From: Sulfuritalea sp.
Lineage (GTDB): Bacteria; Pseudomonadota; Gammaproteobacteria; Burkholderiales; Rhodocyclaceae
NCBI GenBank assembly: GCA_030247575.1
Contig: JAOTRV010000018.1
Coordinates: forward strand, 19,907-83,906
DNA: 64,000 bases
Direction: 5' to 3'
The position numbers and the translations under genes were made by a program. Below the pieces are notes generated by a model. The model was not told the DNA's origin, made no database searches, and saw only the letters and a list, made by a program, of their open reading frames with translations. This document shows positions 9,156 through 18,055 of the stretch, piece after piece (positions within the stretch are counted from its first letter, which is position 1; each line of letters opens with the position of its first letter).

Positions 9156-11092
9156 TGCCTCCCGTCATCCCCGCCGAACTTGCGTTCGCCGGGGACGGCA
9201 CGCCGTATTCGGCGACCTATGGCGACGTCTATCACACGGCTCACGGCGGGCTGGCACAGGCCCGCCACGTCTTCCTCGGCGGTAATGATCTGCCGTCCCG
9301 CTGGACCGGACGCGACAGCTTCGTCATCCTCGAAGCCGGCTTCGGCCTCGGCCTGAACTTCCTCGCCACCGGTCTGGCGTGGCGCACATCGAAGGCTGGT
9401 GGCCGGCTGCACTACGTCTCGGTCGAGAAGCATCCTTTCCGCCGCGACGATCTGGCCCGTCTGCTGGCGCCCTACGCCGAACTTGCGTCTCTCGCCGATG
9501 AACTGCTGCGGCAGTGGCCGCCGCCGACGCCGGGGTTTCATCGCCTGCATTTCGACGGCGGCAGGCTCACGCTGACGCTGCTGTTCGGCGACGCGCTCGC
9601 AGTGTTGCCGCAACTGGCGGCAAATGCCGACGCAGTGTTTCTCGATGGCTTTGCACCGGCGAAGAATCCCGATCTCTGGTCACCCGCGCTGCTCGCCATG
9701 CTCACCCGGCTGTGCCGCCCGCAGGCGACGCTGGCGACCTGGAGCGTGGCCGGCGATATGCGCCGCGCGCTGGAACACAAGGGCTGGCGGCTGGAGCGCC
9801 GCCCGGGCTTCGGCACCAAGCGCGAAATGCTGGCCGGCCGGCTCGAAAACGCCGTGTCGCCGGCGTCTACTCCCGGCGATCCGCCCCAAGCCGACCTGCG
9901 CCGTGCCATCGTCATCGGCGCCGGACTCGCCGGCGCCGCCATCAGCGAACGGCTGGCCGCCCGCGGCTGGCAGGTCGAGCTTTTCGAACGCCATGGGGTG
10001 CCCGCGCAGGAAGCTTCGGGCAACCCGGCCGGCATACTGCTGCCGCATCTGGCGAAGGACGATGCGCTGGCGGCGCGCCTGTCGCGCGCCTGCTATCTGT
10101 ATGCACTGCGCCGCCTTGCCGCCCTGCCCGGCGTGCACTGGTCGCCCTGCGGCGTGCTGCAGGTCGCGCGCGATGCCGTGCACGAGGAATTGCAGCGCGC
10201 CACGCTAAAAGAACTCGAGCTGCCGGCGGACTTTGCCGCCTTTCTCGAACATGATGCCGCCCGGGCCCTGATCGGCCGCCAACTGGCGCATGGCGGCTGG
10301 TGGTTTCCCGCCGGGGGCTGGGTCGATCCGGGCAGCCTCTGTGCCGCCCTGCTGGCCGCCTGCGGCGAGCGCGTTCACACCCATTTCGCCACGGAAGTCG
10401 GCTCGGTGCGACGAACGGCGGGCGGCTGGCAGGCGCTCGATGCCGACGGCAGGCTGCTGGCCGACGCGCCTCACGTCATTCTCGCCAACGCCCATGCCGC
10501 CAACCGCCTGCTGCAGCACGCGCTGCCGCTGACCCCGATACGCGGCCAGATCAGCTATCTGCCGGACCGGCTTCTGGAACGCACGGGGCCGCCCCTGCAT
10601 CACGTGGTTTGCCGCTCCGGCTACCTCACACCGGCCGACGCCGGCACGGTCTGCGTCGGCGCCAGCTTCGACAGCGGCGACAGCGACCTGCGGATTCGTG
10701 CCGCCGACCACGCCGGCAACTTGCGGCGCCTCGACGAACTGCTGCCGGGCACCGTGCGGGAAAGCGACATTGGCATCGATGCGGCGCAGCTCGAAGGCCG
10801 CGTCGGCCTGCGCACCGCCACCCCTGATCGCCTGCCGCTGATCGGGACGCTGCCGGACACGGAGGCCTCCGCCGCAAGCGACACGACGCTGGACGACCTG
10901 CCGCGGCAGCAAGGCCTGCACGCGTTGCTGGGGCTTTCCGCACGCGGCCTGGTGTGGGCGCCGCTGGCGGCCGAATTGCTTGCCAGCCGGTTGGCAGGCG
11001 ATCCCCTGCCGATGAAGCGTGAACTGGCGCGGGCGGTCGATCCCGCCCGCTTCCGCCTGCGCGCCCTGCGCCGCGGCACTAATACGGCTTGA
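9155..11092 (+). CDS. mnmC: Bifunctional tRNA wobble-uridine modification protein MnmC
   Basis: The 645-aa two-domain enzyme makes the last steps of mnm5(s2)U34 in tRNA. The N-terminal part (1-235) is the SAM-dependent methyltransferase domain (VILEAGFGLGLNFLATGLAW, then DAVFLDGFAPAKNPDLWS). The C-terminal part is the FAD-dependent oxidase that removes the carboxymethyl group. It opens with a Rossmann AIVIGAGLAGAAISERLAAR at about 250 and contains EASGNPAGILLPHL, RGQISYLP and GLSARGLVWAPL. The gene is directly coupled to lysS. Its 3' end overlaps the convergent M48 gene by 14 bases. Confidence 0.95.
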
Positions 11093-12017
11093 CGACGATG
11101 GGCGGCGGCAGGCCGAACGGCAACGCCGGGTCCGCCTGCCCCAGGGCGCCCACAGACCCCGGCGTTTCCGGAAGAACGGGGCCCTGCATCAGCGCGGCGA
11201 TGCGCCGCGCGGATTCACGCAACTCTTCAGTCCATGAGGGTTCTTCAGGCAGCGCCGGGCGCAGGGCTTCCAGCTGATCGCTCACCTCGCGGCCATCCCA
11301 GCCGGCGGCGGCCAGCAATTTCATGGCGATCGATTCGGCCTCGCGTACCTGCTGCGGGCGATCGCTGGCACGCAGCGCGCGCGATCCGGCAAACGAAGCG
11401 GCCGAAGCGAACGCGGTGGACGCGACGGCGGAACCGGCGGCAGTCTGCGCCGCCGCAGTCGTCGCGGCACTGCCTGAAAAAAGCGCCCCCACGTTCAGCA
11501 CCGGAAACAGCACCTGCGCGGCCACCGCCACGAGAATGCTGGTGGTGACGTTCTCATCGTGATGGCCGCCGATGACGTGGCTCATTTCCCGCGCCAGAAC
11601 AAAAGCCAGCGCCGCATCGTCGAGATCCAGCCCACGTACGCCGCGATAGATCACCACCGTCCCCGCTGCGCTGGATGCAGCGCCGGGATCGGACTTGTCG
11701 GCGACGACGAACTCGAAGCGCGGGAAGCGCAAATGCAGGTCGGGGTACTGGCGATAGGCGACGTCGGCGAGACGCTTGCCAATCGCAAGAATGCGCTGGC
11801 CGAAAGCCCAGTCCGCGGCACACAGCGCTTCCTGACACGAAGGCGCATCCGTGGCGGTGACCAGTTGCAGGTGCATGTCGATTTCCGAGTAGACCGCGCT
11901 GAAGCCCTGCAAAGGGGCCGGCGCCGTCAACTGCCGGCGTCCCTCGGGAGATGTGGCGCAGGCGGCCAGGAAAAGCGCCGGAAGCAGGCAGTTCAGGACA
12001 CGCGGCATGGAATTCAT
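11079..12017 (-). CDS. M48-type lipoprotein with a degenerate zinc motif
   Basis: The 312-aa protein starts with a lipoprotein signal (MNSMPRVLNCLLPALFLAAC, lipid-modified Cys at 20). The body resembles M48 family periplasmic metallopeptidases (LoiP/YcaL/BepA-like). Where the family has HExxH, this protein has REMSHVIGGHHDE (about 141-153): the first zinc His is replaced by Arg, while the Glu and second His remain. An Ala-rich hydrophobic segment follows (about 160-215) and then REAESIAMKLLAAAGWD, corresponding to the third-ligand region. It may be an inactive chaperone-like relative, or may coordinate metal differently. The lipobox supports the start at 12017 rather than longer frames. Confidence 0.75.
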   Translation of the reverse strand: MNSMPRVLNCLLPALFLAACATSPEGRRQLTAPAPLQGFSAVYSEIDMHLQLVTATDAPSCQEALCAADWAFGQRILAIGKRLADVAYRQYPDLHLRFPRFEFVVADKSDPGAASSAAGTVVIYRGVRGLDLDDAALAFVLAREMSHVIGGHHDENVTTSILVAVAAQVLFPVLNVGALFSGSAATTAAAQTAAGSAVASTAFASAASFAGSRALRASDRPQQVREAESIAMKLLAAAGWDGREVSDQLEALRPALPEEPSWTEELRESARRIAALMQGPVLPETPGSVGALGQADPALPFGLPPPIVVKPY

Positions 12018-12054
12018 CCCGCTCTCGTCCGAGGCCGGCACCTGTCGATCGGCG

Positions 12055-13452
12055 TCAGCCCGGCAGCACCGCGGCCAGACGCGCCAGCACGCGCTCGCGG
12101 CCCAGAACCTCGAGCACCGCATCAATCGAAGGGGACTGGGGCATGCCTAGCAAAGCCACGCGCAAGGGAATCGCCAGCTGCGGCATCTTCAGGCCGGAGT
12201 CGGTAGCGGTCTGCTTGACGGTCTGCCCCAGTTCGGCCGCCTGCCAGGCACAGGCCGACAGGCGCTCACGCAACGCGCTCAAGCCTTTCAGCGCCGGCTC
12301 GGTCAGGTGCTGGGCGCGCATCTCGTCCGCGGGTTTGGCTGCCACGAAGAAAGGATGCACGGCATCGGCCAGTTCATTCAGGTTGGCGACGCGGTCGCGG
12401 TAGAGGACGACCACCCGCGCCATGTCGGGACCTCCGGCGACAACCACGCCCTGCCGTGCCAGACGGCGGGTGGCCTCGCCGGCGAGCCGCTGCGGATCGG
12501 CCTGCTTGAGGTAATGCGCGTTGAGCCAGTTCAGCTTTTCGGTATTGAATTGCGCGGCGGAAGCCGTGATGTGGTCGAAATCGAACCACTGCACGAACTG
12601 CTCCATGCTGAAGACTTCTTCGTCGCCATGGGACCAGCCGAGCCGCGCCAGATAGTTCAAAACCGCCTCCGGCAGATAGCCCTCCTCCTCGTACTGCATC
12701 ACCGACACCGCGCCATGGCGCTTGGACAGCTTCTGCCCGTCGTCGCCCAGGATCATCGACAGGTGGCCATAGTGCGGCACCGGCGCGCCCAGCGCCTGCA
12801 GCAGGTTGATCTGGCGCGGCGTATTGTTCACGTGGTCGTCGCCGCGCAGCACATGCGTGATGCCCATGTCTCGGTCATCGACCACGACGCAGAAGTTGTA
12901 GGTCGGCGTGCCGTCGGCCCGCGCGATGATGAAATCGTCGAGTTCGCTGTTGGCAAACTCGATGCGGCCCTTGACCTGGTCATCCCACGCCACCACGCCG
13001 TCCTGCGGATTGCGGAAGCGCACCACGGGCGGCACGCCGTCCGGCGGCGGCGGCAGCGTCGTGCCCGGCTCGGGCCGCCAGCGGCCGTCGTAGCGCGGCT
13101 TCTCCTTCCTGCCTTCCTGCTCGGCGCGCAAGGTGTCCAGGTCCTCTTTCGACATGTAGCAGTGATAGGCCTTGCCCGCGGCCAGCATTTCGGCGATGAC
13201 TTCCTTGTAGCGCGGCATGCGCTGCATCTGGTAGAACGGGCCTTCGTCATGCGCCAGCCCCAGCCACTGCATGCCGTCGAGGATCGCCTGCAGCGCCTGC
13301 GGCGTCGAGCGCGCGACGTCGGTGTCCTCGATGCGCAGGATGAAGGTGCCGCCATGCCGGCGCGCATAGGCCCAGGCAAACAGGGCGGTGCGAGCGCCGC
13401 CGATATGCAGAAAACCGGTAGGACTGGGGGCGAAGCGGGTGCGTACCTTCAT
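12055..13452 (-). CDS. gltX: Glutamyl-tRNA synthetase
   Basis: The 465-aa class I synthetase starts [19 protein letters not shown], giving the HIGH-equivalent HIGG at about residues 15-18. The KMSKS equivalent is KLSKRHG (about 240). [20 protein letters not shown] and the C-terminal anticodon-binding helical bundle follow. It charges tRNA-Glu. I chose the ATG at 13452 because upstream in-frame codons do not match the family. It is transcribed toward the M48 lipoprotein gene with about 37 bases between them. Confidence 0.97.
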   Translation of the reverse strand: MKVRTRFAPSPTGFLHIGGARTALFAWAYARRHGGTFILRIEDTDVARSTPQALQAILDGMQWLGLAHDEGPFYQMQRMPRYKEVIAEMLAAGKAYHCYMSKEDLDTLRAEQEGRKEKPRYDGRWRPEPGTTLPPPPDGVPPVVRFRNPQDGVVAWDDQVKGRIEFANSELDDFIIARADGTPTYNFCVVVDDRDMGITHVLRGDDHVNNTPRQINLLQALGAPVPHYGHLSMILGDDGQKLSKRHGAVSVMQYEEEGYLPEAVLNYLARLGWSHGDEEVFSMEQFVQWFDFDHITASAAQFNTEKLNWLNAHYLKQADPQRLAGEATRRLARQGVVVAGGPDMARVVVLYRDRVANLNELADAVHPFFVAAKPADEMRAQHLTEPALKGLSALRERLSACAWQAAELGQTVKQTATDSGLKMPQLAIPLRVALLGMPQSPSIDAVLEVLGRERVLARLAAVLPG

Positions 13453-13551
13453 GGGATTCCGGAGCTTGGGGAAAGTCCCGAATTCTACGCCACGCCGCGC
13501 CTGCCATTGACCGGCGCGGGCCATCTATGGTTAAATGCGCGCCTCTTTCGC

Positions 13552-13626
13552 GGGCGGTTAACTCAGCGGTAGAGTGCCACCTTCACACGGTGGAAGCCAC
13601 TGGTTCGATCCCAGTACCGCCCACCA
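13552..13626 (+). tRNA. tRNA-Val (anticodon CAC)
   Basis: A complete cloverleaf with encoded CCA. The acceptor stem is GGGCGGT paired with ACCGCCC, and the anticodon stem CCACC/GGTGG encloses loop TTCACAC, giving anticodon CAC for valine codon GUG. The T arm contains GGTTCGATC. Its 3' 56 bases are duplicated about 1 kb downstream, marking it as an integration site. Confidence 0.95.
13571..13626 (+). repeat. Left attachment repeat in tRNA-Val (56 bp, first copy)
   Basis: This 56-bp stretch, from the D arm/anticodon boundary to the CCA end of tRNA-Val, recurs perfectly at 14574-14629. Such a tRNA 3' duplication is the usual product of tyrosine-recombinase integration. This copy keeps the tRNA intact. 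Confidence 0.88.
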
Positions 13627-13727
13627 TCAGACTTCCCAGACAGTCGCTTGATTTAGCAGTAAGTATTCCGCAGGTTTTTTCTTGTTTGCTACAAGAGAGT
13701 GCTACAAAGGCACTCGGATTGCGGAGT

Positions 13728-13900
13728 ATGCCAAATCCCTACCTTATACGCAGAGGCGACTGCTACAGCTTCCGAATCGCCGTTCCTTTCGACCTGCGCG
13801 CCACGATCAAGATTCGGGAACTGGTGCGTGCCCTCAAAACTCCCGACCGGCGCATTGCCATACCGCGTGCGCTCTATCTGGCCTCGAAGGCGTTCGCGCT
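13728..13900 (+). pseudogene. Tyrosine integrase, N-terminal fragment
   Basis: From the ATG at 13728 the frame reads MPNPYLIRRGDCYSFRIAVP and then LRATIKIRELVRALKTPDRR, typical of the N-terminal SAM-like/DUF6538 region of phage and island integrases. The match fades around YLASKAFAL (about residue 58), where the frame runs into the opposing HTH fragment. The catalytic R-H-R-Y domain is absent. Position beside the tRNA is where an island integrase normally lies. The right end is approximate. Confidence 0.7.
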
Positions 13901-14008
13901 TTCAAAGCCACACTCTGCCGCGATCTGGGCTTGCGTCTTGTTGATTAGCGCGATGCTGTCGGCGAGAAATTCTGCGACGGTGGGGCGTGTGGGGAACTGC
14001 TTGGTCAT
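13893..14008 (-). pseudogene. HTH protein fragment of the island
   Basis: On the minus strand an ATG at 14008 starts MTKQFPTRPTVAEFLADSIA, followed by INKTQAQIAAECGFESAN, which looks like the first helices of a Cro/XRE-type DNA-binding protein of a kind common in mobile elements. After about 38 residues the frame crosses into the integrase fragment and stops at 13874. The gene is therefore cut by the deletion that joined it to the integrase remnant. Confidence 0.55.
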
Positions 14009-14103
14009 GGTGGGGCTCCAGTTCATTCGTTGATTGCGACATGCAATTCGCGTGTCGTTGAATGAAGTATTGCGATCCCGTAGATAACTGATTAAGGCAG
14101 TTT

Positions 14104-14196
14104 TGACCAAAACCCCGTGATAGTTGGTCAAAGCCTCGCCATAAATGACCAAAGCCCCGCCAAAGGTGACAAAAACCCCGTCATTTGATCAAAATC
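14104..14196 (+). repeat. 21-bp iteron-like tandem repeats
   Basis: A motif close to TGACCAAAACCCCG recurs at 14104, 14125 (TGGTCAAAGCCTCG), 14146 (TGACCAAAGCCCCG), 14167 (TGACAAAAACCCCG) and partly at 14186 (TGATCAAAATC). The period is 21 bp, two helical turns. The array lies about 100 bp upstream of the truncated HTH gene. It may be an operator array for that protein or a relic of replication iterons. No intact replication gene is present. Confidence 0.6.
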
Positions 14197-14573
14197 TAGC
14201 TCAACAGCTCACAATTGCCAGATTTAACTTAAGCATATGATTGCTATGTGGAATATGACCACCTTAATGCGGCCAGCGTCTCCCCAGGGTCCCCCTGATG
14301 TCGCGTCCAGCGGGTTTTGTCAGAAAGGGGGTCATAAGTCTTAGGTATAAGAAGGAACCGCAAAGGTAGTGGCTCCATTAATCCAGGCCAAAAATCGCGG
14401 ACTTACTTATACGAAGGACACCGACACTTGATGACGCGCCATGGCTACAGTATGGAGGCTTTGCTTGACCGTACTGAAAAGGTCGGTCAAGATGACACGC
14501 GGTGCTGCTACAAAAGCACTCTCAGTTCTGCGGAATAGTTCAATTAAATCAAGCCTGATGAGCGCAGTGATCC

Positions 14574-14629
14574 AGAGTGCCACCTTCACACGGTGGAAGC
14601 CACTGGTTCGATCCCAGTACCGCCCACCA
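14574..14629 (+). repeat. Right attachment repeat (56 bp, second copy)
   Basis: This perfect second copy of the tRNA-Val 3' half (anticodon arm, variable loop, T arm, acceptor 3' strand and CCA) lacks the 5' acceptor strand and D arm, so it is not a functional tRNA. It marks the right end of the island remnant. Confidence 0.88.
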
Positions 14630-14682
14630 ACAGCAGGGGGTCAGACCAAGGTCTGATCCCCTTTTTTGTTCCGGCGCCCGAT

Positions 14683-15174
14683 GTGAAAACCCTGCTCGTC
14701 GTATACCACTCGCTGACCGGCGGCACCGAACAGATGGTGCGCGCGCTGGCAGCCGGCGCCGCGGCGGAAGGCGGCGTCGCGACGCGCCTGCTGCATGCCG
14801 CCGACGCGCATGCCGCGGACGTGCTCGATGCCGCTGGCTACGTCTTCGCCACGCCCGAGAACCTCGCGGCAATCTCGGGGCTGATGAAGGATTTCTTCGA
14901 CCGCTGCTACTACCCGGCGCTCGACCGGATCAATGGTCGTCCCTACGCGGCGCTGGTTTGTGCCGGCAGCGATGGACAGAACGCGGCACGGCAGATCGAG
15001 CGCATCGCCACCGGCTGGCGCCTGCGGGCTGTCGCCGATGCATTGATCGTTTGTACCCATGCCCAGACGCCGGAGCGGATTCTTGCGCCGAAGACCATAG
15101 CGGCGGCAGACCTCGATCGTTGCCGGGAACTCGGAGCAACATTGGCGGGCGGGCTCGCCATGGGAGTGTTCTGA
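14683..15174 (+). CDS. Flavodoxin-like / NAD(P)H-dependent FMN reductase family protein
   Basis: The 163-aa protein starts at GTG with VKTLLVVYHSLTGGTEQMVR, a flavodoxin-type phosphate-binding first loop (HSLTGGTEQM). FATPENLAAISGLMKDFFDR follows, resembling the FMN isoalloxazine loop of the NADPH-dependent FMN reductase/WrbA-like group. It probably binds FMN in the cytoplasm; the redox partner is unknown. An ATG two bases upstream is followed at once by a stop, so GTG at 14683 is the best start. The gene lies just outside the right attachment repeat and converges on lysC with a shared terminator between them. Confidence 0.72.
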   Translation: MKTLLVVYHSLTGGTEQMVRALAAGAAAEGGVATRLLHAADAHAADVLDAAGYVFATPENLAAISGLMKDFFDRCYYPALDRINGRPYAALVCAGSDGQNAARQIERIATGWRLRAVADALIVCTHAQTPERILAPKTIAAADLDRCRELGATLAGGLAMGVF

Positions 15175-15225
15175 TCCCATCCGGGGGATACCGTCGCCGC
15201 CCAAAAAGGCGGAGACATATAACAA

Positions 15226-15250
15226 AAACCCCGGCGCAGGGCCGGGGTTT
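15226..15250. terminator. Bidirectional hairpin between the flavodoxin-like gene and lysC
   Basis: The perfect stem AAACCCCGG / CCGGGGTTT has a short loop. Read on the minus strand it is followed by TTTTTGTT, so it should end the lysC transcript; on the plus strand it follows the flavodoxin-like gene. Confidence 0.8.
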
Positions 15251-15270
15251 GTCTTGGCACGGCGGAAAGT

Positions 15271-16512
15271 TCAGGCCGGTTGCTGATCCAGTTCGAAGAC
15301 CTTGTGCAGGACGCGCACGGCCAGTTCGAGATACTTCTCGTCGACCACCACCGAAATCTTGATTTCGGAGGTCGAGATCATCTGGATGTTGATGCCCTCC
15401 TCGGCCAGGGTGCGGAACATCTTGCTGGCGACGCCCGGATGGGAACGCATGCCGACGCCCACCGCGGAAACCTTGCAGATCTTGGTGTCGCCCTCGATCG
15501 CGCGCGCACCGATGTGCGGCTTGATCTGCTCTTCCAGAAGCTTCTTGGTACGGGCAAAATCCCCGCGATTGACGGTGAAGGAAAAGTCCGTCGTGCCGTC
15601 GTGGCCGACATTCTGGATGATCATGTCGACGTCGATGTTGGCGTCGGCGATCGGGCCGAGAATCTGATAGGCGATGCCGGGCCGATCAGGTACGCCGAGT
15701 ACCGTGAGCTTGGCCTCGTCGCGGTTGAAGGCGATGCCGGAGATGATCGGTTGTTCCATGGTGGTGTCTTCCTCGAGAGTGATGAGCGTGCCGCTGGTCT
15801 CCTGGCCTTCTTCCTCGAAGCTGGAGAGCACACGCAATTTGACCTTGTACTTGCCGGCGAATTCGACCGAGCGGATCTGCAGCACCTTGGAGCCGAGGCT
15901 GGCCATTTCCAGCATTTCCTCGAAGGTGATGCGGTCCAGCTTCCGCGCCTCGGGCACGATGCGCGGGTCGGTCGTATACACGCCGTCGACATCGGTGTAA
16001 ATCTGGCATTCGTCCGCCGTCAGTGCCGCCGCCAGCGCCACCGCCGAGGTGTCCGAGCCGCCGCGCCCCAGCGTGGTGATGTTGCCGTCGGCGTCAACGC
16101 CCTGGAATCCGGCGACGATGATGACCGTATCGTCGTCGAGATCGCTGCGCATATTGGCTTCGTCGATATGGAGAATGCGCGCCTTGGTGAAGGTGCTGTC
16201 GGTCAGCACCTTCACCTGGCCACCGGTGTAGCTCTTGGCCTTGAGGCCGAGATCGCGGATCGCCATCGCCAGAAGAGCGATCGTGACCTGCTCGCCGGTG
16301 GAAATCATCACGTCGAGTTCGCGTGCATCGGGCTGCGGAGACACGTCCTTGGCCAGAGCGATCAGGCGGTTGGTCTCGCCGCTCATGGCCGAGACCACCA
16401 CCACCAGTTGATGGCCCTGCGCCTTCCAGCGCGCGACACGCCTGGCGACGCTGCGGATGCGGTCCGGCGACCCCATCGATGTGCCGCCGTATTTTTGAAC
16501 TATCAATGCCAT
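15271..16512 (-). CDS. lysC: Aspartate kinase
   Basis: The 413-aa protein begins MALIVQKYGGTSMGSPDRI, the aspartokinase KYGGTS nucleotide/substrate motif. GRGGSDTSAVALAAAL lies near 155 and CQIYTDVDGVYTTDPRIV near 170. Two C-terminal ACT domains (from about 265; LTVLGVPDRPGIAYQILGPI and ICKVSAVGVGMRSHPG) give feedback regulation by lysine and/or threonine. It phosphorylates aspartate at the head of Lys/Met/Thr synthesis, upstream of the dapA product elsewhere in this window. A TAAAAT box with weak TTGAGG lies just upstream on the minus strand (16543-16569), a possible promoter. Confidence 0.96.
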   Translation of the reverse strand: MALIVQKYGGTSMGSPDRIRSVARRVARWKAQGHQLVVVVSAMSGETNRLIALAKDVSPQPDARELDVMISTGEQVTIALLAMAIRDLGLKAKSYTGGQVKVLTDSTFTKARILHIDEANMRSDLDDDTVIIVAGFQGVDADGNITTLGRGGSDTSAVALAAALTADECQIYTDVDGVYTTDPRIVPEARKLDRITFEEMLEMASLGSKVLQIRSVEFAGKYKVKLRVLSSFEEEGQETSGTLITLEEDTTMEQPIISGIAFNRDEAKLTVLGVPDRPGIAYQILGPIADANIDVDMIIQNVGHDGTTDFSFTVNRGDFARTKKLLEEQIKPHIGARAIEGDTKICKVSAVGVGMRSHPGVASKMFRTLAEEGINIQMISTSEIKISVVVDEKYLELAVRVLHKVFELDQQPA

Positions 16513-16638
16513 TGCCGTGGTTCGTCAGTTGGAAAGCCGAATATTTTACCCGATAGTCCGAATCCTCAAGCGCTCCCCGGCCAGTCAGCGTTTCCGTGTC
16601 GGCTTAATTCCCCCGTACTAATGTCGCGGCAATTTTTC

Positions 16639-16667
16639 TTGTATGGCAGGCGAATTTGTCCTATAGT
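16639..16667 (+). promoter_or_regulatory. Candidate sigma70 promoter for the small HTH gene
   Basis: TTGTAT at 16639-16644 and TATAGT at 16662-16667 are separated by exactly 17 bases. This lies about 90 bases upstream of the HTH gene ATG in the 244-base gap after lysC. An AGGAGCAGGAAG ribosome site precedes that ATG. Confidence 0.4.
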
Positions 16668-16756
16668 TTTAGGCATATTACTTCGGTAATAGACGATAGA
16701 CGCATGTGCTATCCCGATGTATTTGTTTGCCGATAATGAACTGAAGGAGCAGGAAG

Positions 16757-17056
16757 ATGAAAGCCAACGAAAAAATCGATGCCCGCGAGATCCGCCGCAA
16801 GATGGGCATGAATCAGCAACAGTTCTGGTCCAGGCTGGGCGTCACCCAGAGCGGCGGTTCGCGCTACGAGAGCGGCCGCAACATGCCGCGCCCGGTTCAG
16901 CAGTTGCTGCGCCTGGTTCACGTCGAGCAAATCGACATCCAGAAGATCAAGCGCGACGACTACGAAGTCGTCGAGTATCTGCGCTCGATGAAGCCGGATC
17001 TGTTCCGGGAACTGAAGAAAGAAGCCAAGGCCGCTCTAAAGGCCAGGAAGGCCTGA
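16757..17056 (+). CDS. Small XRE-like helix-turn-helix protein
   Basis: This 99-aa basic protein has a Cro/XRE-like N-terminal half: IDAREIRRKMGMNQQQFWSR then GVTQSGGSRYESGRNMPRPV, matching the helix-turn-helix and the following helix. The C-terminal third is charged and helical (KKEAKAALKARKA). It is probably a cytoplasmic DNA-binding regulator, with no visible target. It is a lone gene with its own candidate promoter and a strong AGGAG ribosome site. It converges on a radical SAM gene across a 23-base gap containing a GC hairpin. Confidence 0.78.
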   Translation: MKANEKIDAREIRRKMGMNQQQFWSRLGVTQSGGSRYESGRNMPRPVQQLLRLVHVEQIDIQKIKRDDYEVVEYLRSMKPDLFRELKKEAKAALKARKA

Positions 17057-17061
17057 CGCCG

Positions 17062-17076
17062 GGGCGCAAGGCGCCC
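17062..17076. terminator. Short GC hairpin between convergent genes
   Basis: GGGCGC-AAG-GCGCCC lies between the convergent HTH and radical SAM genes. There is no T-run, so its terminator role is tentative. Confidence 0.3.
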
Positions 17077-17079
17077 GGT

Positions 17080-17925
17080 TCACGGGCTGACGCGCACCGT
17101 CAGTCCAAGCTGGCGGATGCGTTCCGCCATGCCTTCCATCCATCCCGCATCCAGGCGCCCCAAACGGGGTGCTTCCTTTTGCAGGGAAGGACGCGCCAGA
17201 CTGTACAGATGCACGCCGGCGAGAGCCGGCGCCAGAGGGGCCAGCAGCGCCAGATAGGCCTGGAGATCCTGCTCGGCGGGCAATTCGCCGTCGATCCGGA
17301 ACATGCAAGTTTGCACCCAGGTCGGCGCCAGCGCCGCACAGACGACCAGGCGTCGCGCCACACGTTCCGGCCGGGCGCGGGTGCCATTGATGCGGGCGAA
17401 TCCGGCCGCGCTTCCCGCATCGACCTTGAACCAGACCTCGCCTCCGGCGCGGCCGATGCCGGCAATCCCCTGTTGCACGGCTTTGCGGTCGAGCAGGCTG
17501 CCGTTCGTGATGACGCGGATCATCAGCTTGCCGGCCAGACCATGCGTGGCAAGCACCCGTTCGACCAGCGCCACGGCATCGGCGAATTCCGGTGCGCTGG
17601 TCGGCTCGCCGTTTCCGGAAAAGGCCACATCGACCAGGCGGCGGACGTCTGCGGGAACTCGCGTCGCCATGAAGTCACCCGCGATGGCCCAAGCCAGGAA
17701 ATCGTTCAGTTCCCGTTCGAGCAGGGCCAGGTCGATCGGCGGCGGCCCGCCGCGCTTCAGATCGGGAACCTGGCAGTAGATGCAACGCCAGTTGCAGGCA
17801 TTGTTCGGGTTGAGGTTGATGCCGACCGAAACGCCGCCGGCCCGGCGCGAAATGACCGGATAGACATAGCGCATGCCGGTGGCGTCGCGGGAATGGTCTT
17901 CGGTCCTGAGCAGGAGTCGGGGCAT
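17080..17925 (-). CDS. Radical SAM protein
   Basis: The 281-aa protein has a CxxxCxxC cluster motif at Cys44, Cys48 and Cys51 (NNACNWRCIYCQVPDL), which binds the [4Fe-4S] cluster that cleaves SAM. VAFSGNGEPTSAPEF near 120 is the GGE-like SAM-contact region. The layout resembles the COG0731-type radical SAM group; the substrate is unknown. It is divergent from queD with about 130 bases between. Queuosine synthesis needs a radical SAM enzyme (QueE), but QueE proteins are usually shorter (about 210-220 aa), so I do not assign that role. The start at 17925 (MPRLLLRTEDHSRD) gives the natural N-terminus. Confidence 0.82.
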   Translation of the reverse strand: MPRLLLRTEDHSRDATGMRYVYPVISRRAGGVSVGINLNPNNACNWRCIYCQVPDLKRGGPPPIDLALLERELNDFLAWAIAGDFMATRVPADVRRLVDVAFSGNGEPTSAPEFADAVALVERVLATHGLAGKLMIRVITNGSLLDRKAVQQGIAGIGRAGGEVWFKVDAGSAAGFARINGTRARPERVARRLVVCAALAPTWVQTCMFRIDGELPAEQDLQAYLALLAPLAPALAGVHLYSLARPSLQKEAPRLGRLDAGWMEGMAERIRQLGLTVRVSP

Positions 17926-18055
17926 GGCAGATCGACGGTAACGAAACGGCTGGGAGTCGACGCTGGCGGGACGGCGCCGCAGGCCGGCTATAATGCGCGC
18001 CGACTCGTCTGCGCGCACCTGCGACCACTTTGCCACAAACACGGCACTCCTGACC

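Larger units (their letters stand above)
13627..14629. mobile_element. Decayed 1-kb integrative island remnant at tRNA-Val
   Basis: The interval lies between two perfect 56-bp copies of the tRNA-Val 3' half. It contains the N-terminal fragment of an integrase next to the tRNA, an opposing HTH-protein fragment, and 21-bp repeats. A second integrase-leader-like segment (14507-14537) resembles 13701-13730, suggesting nested or successive insertions. AT content is visibly higher than in the flanks (many AAAA and ATAA runs). Nothing here looks intact, so it cannot move by itself. Confidence 0.8.

Noticed and set aside
13527-14033. One continuous 168-codon protein covering tRNA-Val and the integrase fragment
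   Set aside because: It begins inside the tRNA region and only the part from 13728 resembles an integrase. Its tail is antisense to the HTH fragment.
14574-14629. A second tRNA-Val gene
   Set aside because: The 5' acceptor strand and D arm are missing. It is only the 3' half duplicated by integration.
17080-17925. Calling the radical SAM gene queE
   Set aside because: The CxxxCxxC motif and queD neighbour fit, but the protein is about 60 residues too long and lacks a QueE-like N-terminus, so the name is not supported.
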